From Adiantum capillus-veneris (taxonomy: Eukaryota; Streptophyta; Polypodiopsida; Polypodiales; Pteridaceae), in contig CM043948.1 of assembly GCA_014529385.2 (NCBI GenBank), positions 23,426,451 to 23,490,450 on the forward strand: a DNA stretch of 64,000 bases, in the 5' to 3' direction. The notes under the pieces are model-generated. The model saw nothing but the letters and a program-made list of their open reading frames with translations, had not been told where the DNA came from and searched no databases. Within the stretch, counting starts at the first letter, position 1, and each line of letters opens with the position of its first letter. Below, one piece after another: positions 11,700-23,380 of this stretch. Made by a program: the position numbers and the translations under genes.

Positions 11700-12079
11700 A
11701 CATAATGAAATCACTTGGCTTTGGGCCCCGAATGTGCTGACTCCGTCACCTTGTGCGCTGGTAGCCATTCAAAGCTCCTTTTCAATGAAAGGATTGTGGG
11801 TGTCTTTGAGGTTAAACGATCCATTAAGCATGAATGCCCTCTTGCCCCTCTTTTATTTGCCATTGGATCCCATCCTCTGGTAACATTACTCGAAGACAGC
11901 GCTGCTAAGGGGAGATTCAAGGACTAACTCTATCCAACAATTACCACCTGCTGGCTACGCTTTTTGCGGATGACTCCGTGCTTTTCCTCAAACTGTGCAC
12001 TCAAGTCATCAAGAAGGCTCTAGAAATTGTGCAAACATATGCCTTAGCTTCAGGATTCAAGTGTAACATTGAAAAGTCA

Positions 12080-12129
<50 letters not shown>

Positions 12130-13570
12130 TAGAACGACGCATTTGATCCGCCTATGTGGGCAGGGGAGATTGTGTCAAAGGGGAATATCTTCCGGCACTT
12201 GGAAGCCCCTCTAGGGGTGGATGTAACCCACAATCAAAGATTCCTTTGGGTTATAGAGAAGGTAAGGACCAAGATGAGAAGGTGGGAGTATGTGCTTCTC
12301 CCCTTCCCAAGTAGAGTTAAGGTCATCAACTCCTTTATGCTCCCGTATATAGCCTTCAATGGTCCGCTTCTTAACTTGGCCAAATGCAACTGGAAAGAGT
12401 TCCTGAAACATGTGAAGAGATTCCTATGGAAAAACAACACTAAAGGCTTTACGCCCTGGCATTAAGCTGGATGGGAGATAGTTGTGAGACCTATGGAGCA
12501 ATGCGACCTAGGGATTATTAACCCCAGCATCCATGCGGAGGCCCAATGTGTTAAGTTTGTGGTTACACTAACTAAGCAAGACCAAGCTTGGGTTATTATG
12601 GCCACAGCTATGATTAATAGCTCTAAATTATGCTCGAAAGATGGCAAGTGGAAAGGGCTGGAAGTGCATGATAAGCTTATTGCCCCTCGTTGGACCGTCC
12701 TTAAACTTAGGGGCTCGATAGGCGAGATCATTCAAAAATGCAACAAGGCAATAGAGTTTTTGGAATAGGGAGAGCTGACAAGGTATTTCTACAACTCCAT
12801 GACTCAGTGGTCCCCTTGGCTCTCTAAGGCTGGAAGCATCCCTCTCATCCCTTTCTAGAGGGAAGTTGCCAAACAAATTAATAACAAAGGTATCAAGCTT
12901 CTTGACCAACTTTGGGACTACAACAGTTGTAGCTGGAAAGGAACAGACCAACTAGCCAGTCGGTTTAATCGGAGTGGGATTGAAAGATTGATGATCTGTA
13001 GAGCCCTTGAATGATTGAACATGTGGTATCTGTCAAACTATGATTCCAAATTCGAGTGGAAGTCATGGTAGTGGCTGAAGATTAGACACTTTCTTAAACC
13101 GCAAACCAAGGGAATGTACTTCTCACGTATGTATTCGAAGGATTGGTTCTCTCCACTCAACAAATTATGCGGCAAGCAATGACTGCAGTCAAGATAGGAA
13201 ACAATTTTGAAAAACATATGGCACCCTCATTGGCTGCATAGGATGAAGGTCTACGTATGGAAGGAGTTATGGGGAGCCTTGCCGACTTGGGTGAAGGTTC
13301 TCACGAGGGGAATTGGTCTGGATCAATGCCCACAATGCAGATTAGCTATAGTGAACACCTCTCTCGTCTTATCAAGGAGTGCTTTGTGGACCTTGCAGGA
13401 AAGTTCTTTCTTTTTAGTGGGTCTGTCAACACAAGGACAACGAGCTCAGGACGATGCGATGGTTAGCATACACGACCTCTCCGTGATCCTGAAAACATCA
13501 GTGTTCAAATGTGGCAGGATATGGTGGTGCATTTAGGACCTGCGTGCACTCTTGGGCTATTAGAGACCTC
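11700..13570 (+). pseudogene. decayed L1-like LINE: RT, connecting region and zf-RVT
   Basis: Successive plus-strand fragments read through an L1-type ORF2. A palm segment near 11715-11927 (LFNERIVGVFEVKRSIKHEC) is followed by the catalytic box TLFADDSVLF near 11957-11990. A (CT)n tract interrupts at about 12082-12128. Then come GNIFRHLEAPLGVDVTHNQ (12182 on) and the connection domain with the KQDQAWVIMA block near 12570. The zf-RVT part is at about 13200-13380 (YVWKELWGALP, then CPQCRLA). At least eight stops and several frame changes break it. The 5' part is missing. The 3' side runs into a (CA)n tract at 13583-13636 with no poly(A) seen. Confidence 0.85.
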
Positions 13571-13580
13571 ATGGATTTAT

Positions 13581-13582
<2 letters not shown>

Positions 13583-13636
<54 letters not shown>
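13583..13636. repeat. (CA)n microsatellite
   Basis: About 27 CA units directly after the LINE remnant; possibly a converted LINE tail. Confidence 0.9.
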
Positions 13637-13640
<4 letters not shown>

Positions 13641-14243
13641 AAAGAGAAGGTGCGCTTAAGAAATGGAGTCATGAACCAGAGGAAATGAGGTAATTAGGGG
13701 TTGCAGACCCATTGGAGGCTGCCATCGAATGCACTCATTGAGGTCGAGAAGGGAGGGTGTGGTCTGGTTGGCACCATTGGTGCAGGTAGTGGAGAGGATG
13801 GTGCATCGAGGGTGCCGTGGCTGGAGGAGTGCATGAAGAGGTAGGAGCCCATTTCCAGTTTGAGGAAGCCATGTTGAAAAATTTTGCAGCGCATGAGACC
13901 GTTCTAGATCTCGATGTGCATGTCCAACTAGACCGATGCTCACCTTCACCACTTCACCACCCTTGATCCTGGCTTTACACTCTGCCTCCAACATTAAAAA
14001 CCCGCTCTCCATCGCTAGATCTTATTTTTATTACTAAGATTGGTGTTCAAAATAGTTAGCTAATGGTTTATACCTCTGTATACATAACAAGTTAACATCA
14101 AAGTTAAGAAGAACTTTTATCACCCATGGGTTATATTACCGAGCACTAGTAGAAGATCTGATTGTTATTATGAAGATTAATGATCAAAGTAGTTAGCTGA
14201 TGGTTTACACATGTGTATACAAATCAACATTAAAGTCAAGAAG
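13637..14243. other. unassigned DNA with two diverged tandem units; left target site of LINE1
   Basis: A unit near 14040-14112 (GTTAGCTAATGGTTTA, later CATCAAAGTTAAGAAGAAC) recurs diverged at about 14175-14243. After the LINE1 poly(A) the text continues CATCAAAGTCAAAAAG and then TTTTATCACCCATGG, matching the end of the first unit. So LINE1 sits inside the second unit. 14226-14243 is the left copy of the 18-bp target duplication. No gene is recognised in 13640-14040. Confidence 0.6.
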
Positions 14244-14298
14244 TGAGGCTTGCATGACCATACTCTATGTGTGGTGATGATAGCATGGCTTTTTATTG

Positions 14299-15697
14299 AT
14301 AATGATGCACCCTGTCTTTTGCCTTCTCTCTCCCCTACTCTTTACTTATGAGGGAACTCTAGGCTCCCCCAAGGGGGAGGTCACCATGTCTCTTCATGAA
14401 GCTCTAGTGAATGGGATGCATGTTCTTTCCCCTGCTAACACTTTTATGGCTATGGAAGACTCAAGATTAAGCTCTCAAGGTAACAATAACTGAATACAGT
14501 CTCAGACTAGCCCTATTTTTGCCCATGGAGGATTCCATACAGGGCCCGTGCTCACACAGTCTCCAATCAACCCTATTCTTCTTCCTTCTCATCCAACCCA
14601 TTATGAGGGAAACTACTCAACAAATGCTACGTCCTCAGCACTTTCTATCGGGTATCAACCAAGCTCTTTATCTTACTTATGTAGAAGCTATCGTAGATCA
14701 TGCAGATAGGTTCGACAACCCGCTCTTTCTACCAAATATACATGGTGGTCAAGGTATGGGATTTATGCCTTCTTTCATGCTTAACAATGATTGGAATGGG
14801 ACTAATTTTGTTGAAAACCACAACACTACTGTTTCTAGACACATGGAGACTAAAACTGTTGTTCCTCCCTCTTCCCCTAAAAAAGCCCCTTCTCCAGACG
14901 TCTGTAAAGTTTCTCAACAACATACTACTTCTGTAAGTCAAGTAGAGGCTAACCATAATGCTCTGAATGAGGAGGAGGAATGTGTTATCATTAGCAAAAA
15001 TAAAATCAAACTCTTGACATAATCAGCGCGTAGATAGAGTGTTTATAGGCCTGTGTCATGGTCCCAAACCCTCACTAGAAGTTCTCAAACTCTGGGTAGC
15101 TGTCAATTGGGAAAATAGAAATGTCTTCCCTCAGCAGATTCAATATCTTCCCAATAACTATTATTTGTTTTTTTTAAAGATGCCGACAGTGCTCTATAGG
15201 TCATCACTAAAGGACAATGGCTTATTTGTAACACACCCATTTCCTTTTTTAAATGGTTCAAGGGCTTAAACCCCAAAGGTGATAAACCTACTAAAGCTCC
15301 TGTGTGGGTGGACTTCCCTGATCTGCCAGTTGAGTTCTACCCTTGGTTAAGGAACATTGGTGCTTATGTTGGCAAGGTCCTTGGACAAAAATCAAGAGGA
15401 GGAATCAACCCGAAGTGGAACCCACAACTTCTTATTGAGGTTGATCTATGCAACGCCCCTAAGTTGATTGTCCCTATTAAGGATTGTGAAGGCAACATTT
15501 TGCATGAACAAAGAGTGATGTATAGAAATCTACCGAATTCTTGCTTCCAGCAGGGTCATCTTATAAAAGACTGTCCTGCCCTTGCTCAAGTCAAGTTGCA
15601 AAGTCAAGCAGCTAAGGAGAACAAACCCAATCCTCAAAAGACCTTTCAACCTGTGAATAAGAGAAACAATAATAAAAGCAAGGAGAAGAGGTGCTAA
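14299..15697 (+). pseudogene. LINE1 ORF1 (DUF4283-like, CCHC knuckle), broken
   Basis: Plus-strand fragments at 14299-14493, 14519-15022, 15039-15269 and 15302-15697 form a broken ORF1. Near 15039-15500 the text PKPSLEVLKLWVAVNW, then LPNNYYLFF, then VWVDFPDLPVEFYPWLRNIG matches the DUF4283-type RNA-binding region of plant L1 ORF1 proteins. A zinc knuckle follows near 15535-15575 (SCFQQGHLIKDC), but the first cysteine of CCHC is replaced. The role in the family is RNA binding in the LINE RNP. Several stops and frame changes make it non-functional. Confidence 0.75.
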
Positions 15698-16129
15698 CAA
15701 TGCTAACTCTAGTTACTTTGATGTACTTTTGGAAGATATATTTGATTCTTACTCTGCCCAAGAGGTCTCTAATGTTGATGGAGCAGGTAAACCTACACAT
15801 GAGGACAAAGGAGAAACCAACCCACCCAAGATCCCTCACCCCACTCAGATTTCTCCATACAGCCCTAATAATAATACAAGAGGACTCTCAAAATCTGATA
15901 GTGAACCTGAAGAATATATACATAGTAGAGTTTGATGCCAAAGACAATCTAGCAAAGATTTCCATGGAAAAGTCCCCAATTCCTATTGTTGACATTGTCA
16001 TGACTCAAGCAGAGAAAGAGTCTCTTCCTAATATGCAGGTAATCAAAAGCAAGAGAAAGGTAGAGAAGTCTAATGATCCCAATAGGGCTTCTGTTTTAAT
16101 GGTCAAACCTAACAAAAGCAGTAAAAAAT

Positions 16130-17430
16130 GGTTTTCCCTAATTTGTCTCGTTTTTCCTTCAATTGTAAAGGGCTCTCAGACCCTGCAAGAGCTGTGGTTA
16201 TCATAAAATGGATGTAAGATATGTCAATGCATCCTGGTTATATCTATCTCCAAGAGGTCAAGCTTAAAGGTAAGGAGCTTGAGCACAACTTGAGCAGACT
16301 TGGTTCTGGTTTTCAATGGTATTCAACTAATCATACTGCAGGCAACAAAGGAGGAGCAGTTATAGGAATCTCTTGCAAGTGGTCTAATCTGGTATCAAAT
16401 GTGCAATAATCTACTAAAGGCTTTTGCGTTTCCATCACCTTTGCACATCCTATAAACTATACATTAGTCAGTGTTTATGCTCCTAACTCTGTGATAGAAA
16501 GATCTCAATGCTGGTAGGAATTGTCTACTCTACCAAAGAACATGGTCTTGACATATGACTTCAACATGGTGGAGAAAATTAATGAGAGATCAAGGTCTCT
16601 TGGACATGTAATTTATGGTATAATGAAAAGGTACATTGGCTTGACCTAGTTGAGTACTTGAATTTTCTTGATGTTTCTAAAGATGTTGGCTTCACTCGGA
16701 ATGCTTCAGGGTAGCTAGACTAGATAGAGTTTACATGTCTACCAATGTCTTAGAAGATCAATGGTTAGTACAATGCAAATTTGATGCTGCCATTCTTTTA
16801 TCTGATCACACATCTATTTTGTTTGAGTTCATGAGATCTGAGAATAACTATAAAACTAGATGGCCTCACCTTGATCAATCCCTATTTGACATTGACTTCA
16901 TTAAAAACAAGGTTCAAGACATTCTAAAGGAGTCCTTTGCTCTTCACCCCTCTCCTGCCAAGGCTTGGGAGAATGTAGAAAAGGAAATACAGAGTGCTTT
17001 GACCAAGTTTTAAAAAGTAGTGAAGGACATAAGGGCTAATAGAAGGATGATGATGTCTAGGGAAATTCGTCAACTTGAAGAATCTCTCTCCAAAGCTGAC
17101 CCTCCCCCTCCTAGGCTTCTAGAGCTTAGAGTGTCTCTTAAGCAGGAAGAGCTCCTTGATGCTAACAATGCCCTTGCTTTCACTAGAGAGTTTTGGGCAT
17201 GTAAAATTGATAGGCCCTCTAAAAACATGTTTGATCTATTGAAAAAGAAAAAATCTAAAGATTTCATTCCTTTGTTGAGAAATAAGGATGGGAATTTAGC
17301 CAAGTCACATAAAGACAATGTCACATTGGTCCATGAGTTCTTTGCTAATATTTTCTATGGGCTTCCTAAGAGAGATATAATAATTCAAGAGGCTAGGGCT
17401 TGTATAGCCGAGTCCAAAAGGAAGATTGTT
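16130..17430 (+). pseudogene. LINE1 ORF2 N-terminal part: AP-like endonuclease and linker
   Basis: The fragments read an endonuclease/exonuclease/phosphatase fold: NLSRFSFNCKGLSDPA near 16138, YIYLQEVKLKGKEL near 16240 (catalytic E in QEVK), NKGGAVIGIS near 16346, and LLSDHTSILFEF near 16795 (the SDH box). From 17020 to 17430 a long open stretch holds the helical linker before RT (QLEESLSKADPPPPRLLELR). There are stops near 16209, 16408 and 16518 and frame changes. The frame is cut by the LTR insertion at 17431. Confidence 0.8.
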
Positions 17431-17736
17431 TGTTAACCCTCACGCACATTCCTATCACCTACGACGGACATTGTATTATTTATTTGGTAGAGTCAGGTAC
17501 CGGGCTTGTTGGTCCAATAGGAAAAGGGTAAGAGTGATCGCCGATGAGAGGCGCACTCTAACTAGAACATTCAAGGGATTAGTTGGCTAAGCATGGGCGC
17601 CCAAGTGTGAATGGGGCAAGCTCATATAAAAGTCAACTAAACCTAAAATTCACTCATTCTCTCATTTGTGCAATAGAAGAGTGCTCTTGCTTCATCTCCA
17701 TCTTCTTCTTCTTCATCTCCTTGTGTGTGTGTATGC

Positions 17737-17811
<75 letters not shown>

Positions 17812-18037
17812 CGATCGAGCATTGCGGCGGCACGGCGGCGGTGAAGCGGTTGAGCGCGGCGTAGCGGCATCTCTCTCTTCTTCGCAGTGAGGAATCCTCC
17901 ACGACAGCAAGCATAGAGTGGTGAGTGACACACCATCGCCATCTTTGAGCTTACTAGTTAGGCTAGTTGCATGCTTGGAACCATTTGTGGCTCGCACACA
18001 GTGTATCGGCAAGTTCCTTGCATTGACACGTGCGACA
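17431..18037 (+). repeat. 5' LTR of the gag-protease element
   Basis: 607 bp, starts TGTTAACCCTCACGCAC, ends GCGACA. TATAAA is at 17625-17630. A (GA)n tract of about 35 units (17739-17808) lies downstream of the TATA box. The 3' LTR has only about seven units at the same place, which explains most of the length difference. Confidence 0.92.
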
Positions 18038-18051
18038 TACATGCACATTTT

Positions 18052-18069
18052 TGGCGCCGCTGCAGGGGA
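18052..18069 (+). promoter_or_regulatory. primer binding site of the gag-protease element
   Basis: Reads TGGCGCCGCTGCAGGGGA, 14 bases after the LTR. It is close to the TGGCGCCGTTGCCGGGGA-type PBS of Athila-like plant elements, usually matched to tRNA-Asp. That assignment is from memory. Confidence 0.65.
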
Positions 18070-18787
18070 ATGCCATACACTAAGCTTGAATGGCACTCTG
18101 TACTTCTTTTGTGGTGCAATTTCTATCGTAGGAAAGGTAAGGAAGGACGGTGTGTGTGTTGAGAAAAAGGATTTTGTGTAGCTACTGTGTAATTTTTTGT
18201 TAATGGCGTTTTCAAAGGTACTGTGTTTTTTCTCTGTGTAAGGTGTTAGTATTAAGGTTGTTAGTTCTGTGTAATATAAAGTATAATAAGTAGGAAGTAG
18301 ATCTGTGAGATCTAATAGAGTGTGTTAGTGTGTAATAGTAGGTATATTAGTTGGAAGTAAGTAGATAGAGTGTGTGTGTGCTCGCGCGCAGGCCGCGGCG
18401 ACCTTATCCAAATAATAATAATAATAATAATATTTAAAGGTAGGACTGGGATCGAGAATATCTCCCAGACCCAAGCCCAAGCTCACGCTCAGGCTCAAGC
18501 CTCAGTCGCCTTTTAAAATTACGTATTTTAGCTTCACATGTAGCTAAAAATCGACCTTTTTTGAGGACCAACGGAGCTTTAGGTGACTGATGTAAAGCAC
18601 ACTACGACCCTCTGAGTGATACACTCGTTTTGAGCTATCACACACTTTAATCAAAAAAATCGATCATTAAAAAATATTAAAAAAACATTAAAAACGTAAA
18701 AAACACGAGTGAAAATGGACGCTTAAAAAAGTAAGCGGTTAACCTTCGAGGTTATTCGCCACAACACTTGTAGGGTGCCAAAGGCAC

Positions 18788-21700
18788 ATGCATCTGCGCT
18801 CTGGTCGTGTGCTAGAGAGGGATCAACTGGAGAGAATTCCGACTTACGCGAGTTCTCATTTTTCACCTACGTTAGGTTCTGGGCCCTCGACGGGGACCCA
18901 AGGTAGTACAAACCAAGACCCGAACATAGCGGCTAGTGACTCTTCCTCTGACTACGATGTCATGGAGGGTTTCCCAATGCCTAATCTCGATAGCTCAAGC
19001 CAAGACATGCATGCCATGGGTCCGCGGTCCGGGCCGAGCGTGCTTAGCCGCCTGAAGGAAACCTTTAGTAGAGCCACTCGCTCCGAACATGGAGCTAATG
19101 GTGTAAATGAGGGGGGTGGGGAAGTAAATTCTCCATTCATGACCAACGTAGCCCCTATGCTCTTAGAGAATGTGCACGTGAATACTTCATTCAATGCACC
19201 TCCTGACTCTTCAGAGTTAATTCCCTCCGAGGTCATATTACCCGATGGTAGAAGCCTTGCCGAAGTGCAAGAGGTTGAACGATATATCATTGCGGCGAGG
19301 GAAAAGGAAGTCGAGAGCTTACGCAAGGCAGAGCAATGAAGAGAGTTAAAAGCGAAAGCCCCTATGTCAATATCCTTGCTAAGAGAGAAATCGAGTGCTC
19401 CTCACTTAGCAATCGCTAAGGACCAACCCCTAGAAAGCAACATTGCATCTAGCTCAAAGGACACCCCTAGCACCTCAATCCTAGATGGAGTGTTCTTAAA
19501 TGAGAACTGGGAGTACGAACTACCAACAGAAACTCTGACTGACCTATACACAGGTCACGCTTATCATGTGGGTTAGTTAGATGTCCTACAATCCACAATG
19601 GGTGCTACTAGTGTGGAGGATCAACAATAAAGAGTTTGTGAGGTCATCCATAGGGTCATTGAGTTAGAGAGACAGAACAATGGGATCAACATGCCTTCAA
19701 CGGGTCTCATGAGATTCGATACAGGAAAGGCTAAACAACCGACCTTATCACAAGTGGAGACTCCCTCGGTAAGTCCGATGGATCCTCCATATGTTGTTTC
19801 GCCAAGGGTCTCGGTGCAATCTGAGCCCACAAGTGATAGCTTTACCTTTCCAAGTCTATCTCATCTTTCCCTTGATGACACCACAGCTACCATGCCTACC
19901 CCAATGATGGGCATGCCTAGAAACACGCCATGGACCTCATTTGTTAGTAAAGAACCGCTACATGGTAGCTCAATACCTGCAACAGTACCTACAAGTGTGT
20001 ACCAATCGTATGCACCTATGGGTCATCGCACTCATGTAGTCCCTATCCCTCCCATTGTTTCAAGTATCCATGCTCCACAACCACAACACCCAAGCTCTTA
20101 TTTCCATGGGACTATACTGGCTAGCATTAGCATGTCACATCCGACGTCTGCTATGCCTAGGGCCACACATATGAACTTTGGGCCACCACATGGCACAACA
20201 TCGTACCCAACATGGAACATAAGGGCTTCCTATGCGCCAAGCCCAATGCCAATACCTACTCCACATGTAGTCTCTGGAGCACCTCCACCCACGGTTCCTG
20301 CTGACTTAGGTCACTTGGCAACATTTGCTCAAGCTATCGGTCGATCTATTGCTGAGAATATACGTAACACGCCTGATAGAGAGCCTAGAAGTAAAGCAGT
20401 ACAAATAGCCAAGCTCACACAAAAATTTAGTGGACGGGGATGTGAGAAAGCATATCGAAGTGTTTGAACAAATATGTGATTCTCTAGGAGAACACAATGA
20501 CCTGCATAAAAGTAATGCTTTAAGCCTAACCTTAAGTGGGAAGGCAGGGGATTGGTATAGAACCCTAAGGGTGGAAGAAAAAACGATTTACCCTACTCTT
20601 AGGAGACTGTTCTTGAAAGAATACATACGAGAGGGAGTGCTTTGGGGTGTAGCCTCTCAGCTCCAGAAAGCCCAACGAGAGGAAGGAGAGTCGGTGAGAG
20701 ACTTTATTAGTCACTTGAAGCATTTGAATTCTCGTTGTAATCCAAATGAGCGCTTCAATAATAATCAATTGCTTGATAGATTCATTAGGGGATTATGACA
20801 TGAGGATATCTACAATGGCCTAGTCATTAGAGGTATCACCACCTGGGAAGCAGTCACCACCAATGCGATCCAATTGGAGGATAATTTAATGATTCAAGGA
20901 AAAAGAGTGTCTGTTGAGCTTAAATCTATTAGCTCGCAAGCATCATGGCATCAGCCAATGACCCTAAAGCCTATTGCTAAGGAGCCAAAGATATCTGAGA
21001 TGACTTTAGCAGATCTCACCAAGGCTATTCAAGAGAGTCTTAGAGACAGTCGCTCTCCGCAAAATAATCATATGTATCCAAGAAGGGAGCAACAATGGTG
21101 CTCAGTATGCTATGGACCGCATAGTACCAGTGAATGCCCTACTTTTAGAGTAAACTTCAATGGGAACTGCAATGCCTGTGGGAGGTATGGTCATCAAGCT
21201 AAGAATTGCATAGTATTTAAGCGTGCGATGGCCAATAGACCAACCTTAACATGGACAGACACACCTCGAGTGCCTACATTGATGCCGGCCCCACCTCTTG
21301 AACAAACAACACAACACATGGTCCCTAGGGCCCAAAATGTTGTTCAAACAACACCCTTACCACCTCCAGTGCTAGAACCGCAACCACCACATCCGAGAAT
21401 CACTTCTATGAATCATGTGGGTTGTGAGTCATCTATTTCTTGTTTGGAAAGCTGTGAGGAAGATATAGATCCTAATATTGCCTATGGGATGGATGTGCTT
21501 GAAGAAAGTCCACAATACTACATGGATGACTATTGGGGACAAGTCAAACCTGTATATCAAGTAGTTGCTCTTGCGACAAGAGGCCAAAATATCAATTACA
21601 CTCCTAAGAGACCACCTCTTCAATGCTATGAGTGGGGAGGTCCACATCGTGTAGCTGAGTGTCCTATTAGGCTACAAAAGAACGCCACACTAATGCAAAC

Positions 21701-23380
21701 CAATCAAGCGAGCATATCTACAATGCCAATACTCATGTGTAATCGATGTGGCATAGATCATTTGATTGCCCAATGTCCAAATAATCCAAATGCACCGAAG
21801 ATCACGCCATTAAACTTGATTGAGGTTACCGAGGAGCCATCACAAAGTACACCTATGGTACCAGTAAACGTATTCACACGATCGATGCTCCAAAAACAAA
21901 ATTATATTCCTGAGAAAAGAGACACGGCATCAATTGCCCAATCTCAGAAAAAGAAGAAAACATGAAGGAAGAGATCGCAAAAAGCAGCGAAGTCAGACCC
22001 CAGTTCAAAGACCAACATAGGGATTGGTGACGAACCTGTATATATGAACGACGCAGAAGAGGATTCTGATTCAGGTGAAACCATGGAGACCAAAACGACC
22101 ACTAAGATAGAAACCAACAAGGAAGATCTTCATGAGCCACAATGGCCAGGATCCAAAAAGAAGATAGGAACTTACCCAAACCCTACAGAGGAGATTGAGC
22201 GAGTCAAGCAATTAAGGAGTTTGGTAGAAGATACCCAAAGGGATCTAGAACCAACACCTAGGTAGATGCAGATTACAGACATCCTGTTCCCTACGCAACA
22301 ACAACCTCACCAAGTCCATAGACCCTTAGCCATACCTAGTGTCATCCAAGAAGAAAGTGACTTAAAATCATGGGAAAGTGGGCGTACTCACTTCTTGATG
22401 GAAAGAATGTTTACAGAGGGACTACTTGATCCTATCGAAGAAATGGAGATCCCATCTTCCCCACATCAAGGGACTGAAGTCCAAAAGGTGTCGTTAAACA
22501 TTGCCAAATTGATGGATTTCATGTCTTCAGAAGTTAGAACCACCATCATGTCCAAACTATATAAAGACCCTGAGCTAGTCTCAGCTCTTCGAGCCTTCCT
22601 CCATGGAGAACTGAAGTTTGGGCTACCACAATTTTCACAGATGGATGGAGCTGGGGAGATGCCAATAGAGGAGGAACACTTAGATCCACAACCCAACCTA
22701 GATGAGAACCTTGTTATAGAAATACCTGTTAACAAGTTGGGACAATATTTTGAGGGTGATGAATCCAATGCGACCATACCAATCACTACTAAGGGATTAA
22801 TTGTGAAGGGAATCCTTGATGGTGGTGCTGGGGCTAGCATTGTGACTAAAAATTGCTGGGAAACCATGGGAAGACCTCACCTTGCGACCACAACCATAGT
22901 AGTGAAGATGGCCAATGGGTCTATTGTTAAACCTATTGGGATGCTAGGAGGATGCTAGAAGATCTCAAGATCAAGGTCTTTGGACATAAAATAAGAGTTA
23001 CCTTCATTGTTATTGATTTCGCCAAGCACACTATGGCATCGGAGATGATCTTAGGCCGTCCTTTCATGAGGGAAGCAAAAATGGTGCATGATTGGTATAA
23101 AAACCATGTCTACTTGCAGTTCCAAGATTTTGTCATTCGAGTGGATCTTGTGACTAGTCGTGCACATCCTCTAAGAAATAGGTTTATAATCGATCATAGA
23201 TCTAACACCACAGTTCACTCGGCCCCATTGCAGTATTGTTACACGTGTAAAGCGGACACTGATGTTAGGGAAGATTCTCCTTATATGGATGTACTACCTG
23301 GGATGACTGAGTCGGACAATGTGGATTGGATCCACCTAGCAGCAACCATAGACACTTGGGGAAATAGGGGGACGATCTAG
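18788..23380 (+). pseudogene. broken gag-protease of the non-autonomous element
   Basis: The product starts MHLRSGR, a common gag start, at 18788. A long Pro/Thr/Ser-rich part follows. The Retrotrans_gag core is at about 20430-20798 (LTLSGKAGDWYRTL, then VRDFISHLKHLNSRCN). Three knuckle-like Cys motifs lie near 21100-21205 (CNACGRYGHQAKNC is a full CCHC), 21622-21660 and 21735-21775. A retropepsin-like segment at about 22775-23075 has DGGAGAS at the active site (usual D-S/T-G-A) and ILGRPF downstream. In-frame stops: TGA 19337, TAG 19574, TAA 19628, TGA 20796, TGA 21963, TAG 22263 and TAG 23378. Frames shift near 20440 and 22950. It is inactive here. Confidence 0.82.

Larger units (their letters stand above)
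14244..17430 (+). mobile_element. LINE1, 5' part: ORF1, endonuclease and start of RT
   Basis: First segment of an L1-like LINE whose other pieces are 26329 to about 28082, about 42177-42767 and about 46598-46665. The segment ends exactly at an LTR insertion (17431). The reading frame here, RKIV, continues as APHQAHFLDQHISLE after 26328. The 18-bp duplication at 14226-14243 and 46664-46681 (two mismatches) brackets the whole, so this is one element opened by later insertions. Confidence 0.85.

Noticed and set aside
13656-14012. 118-codon minus-strand ORF
   Set aside because: No recognisable domain and unlikely composition; the region is flanked by LINE and repeat DNA.
17583-18096. Several ORFs through the (GA)n tract of the 5' LTR
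   Set aside because: Microsatellite-coded Arg-Glu or Ser-Leu runs inside an LTR. The same holds for ORFs at 4045-4233, 7379-7648 and 10496-10927.
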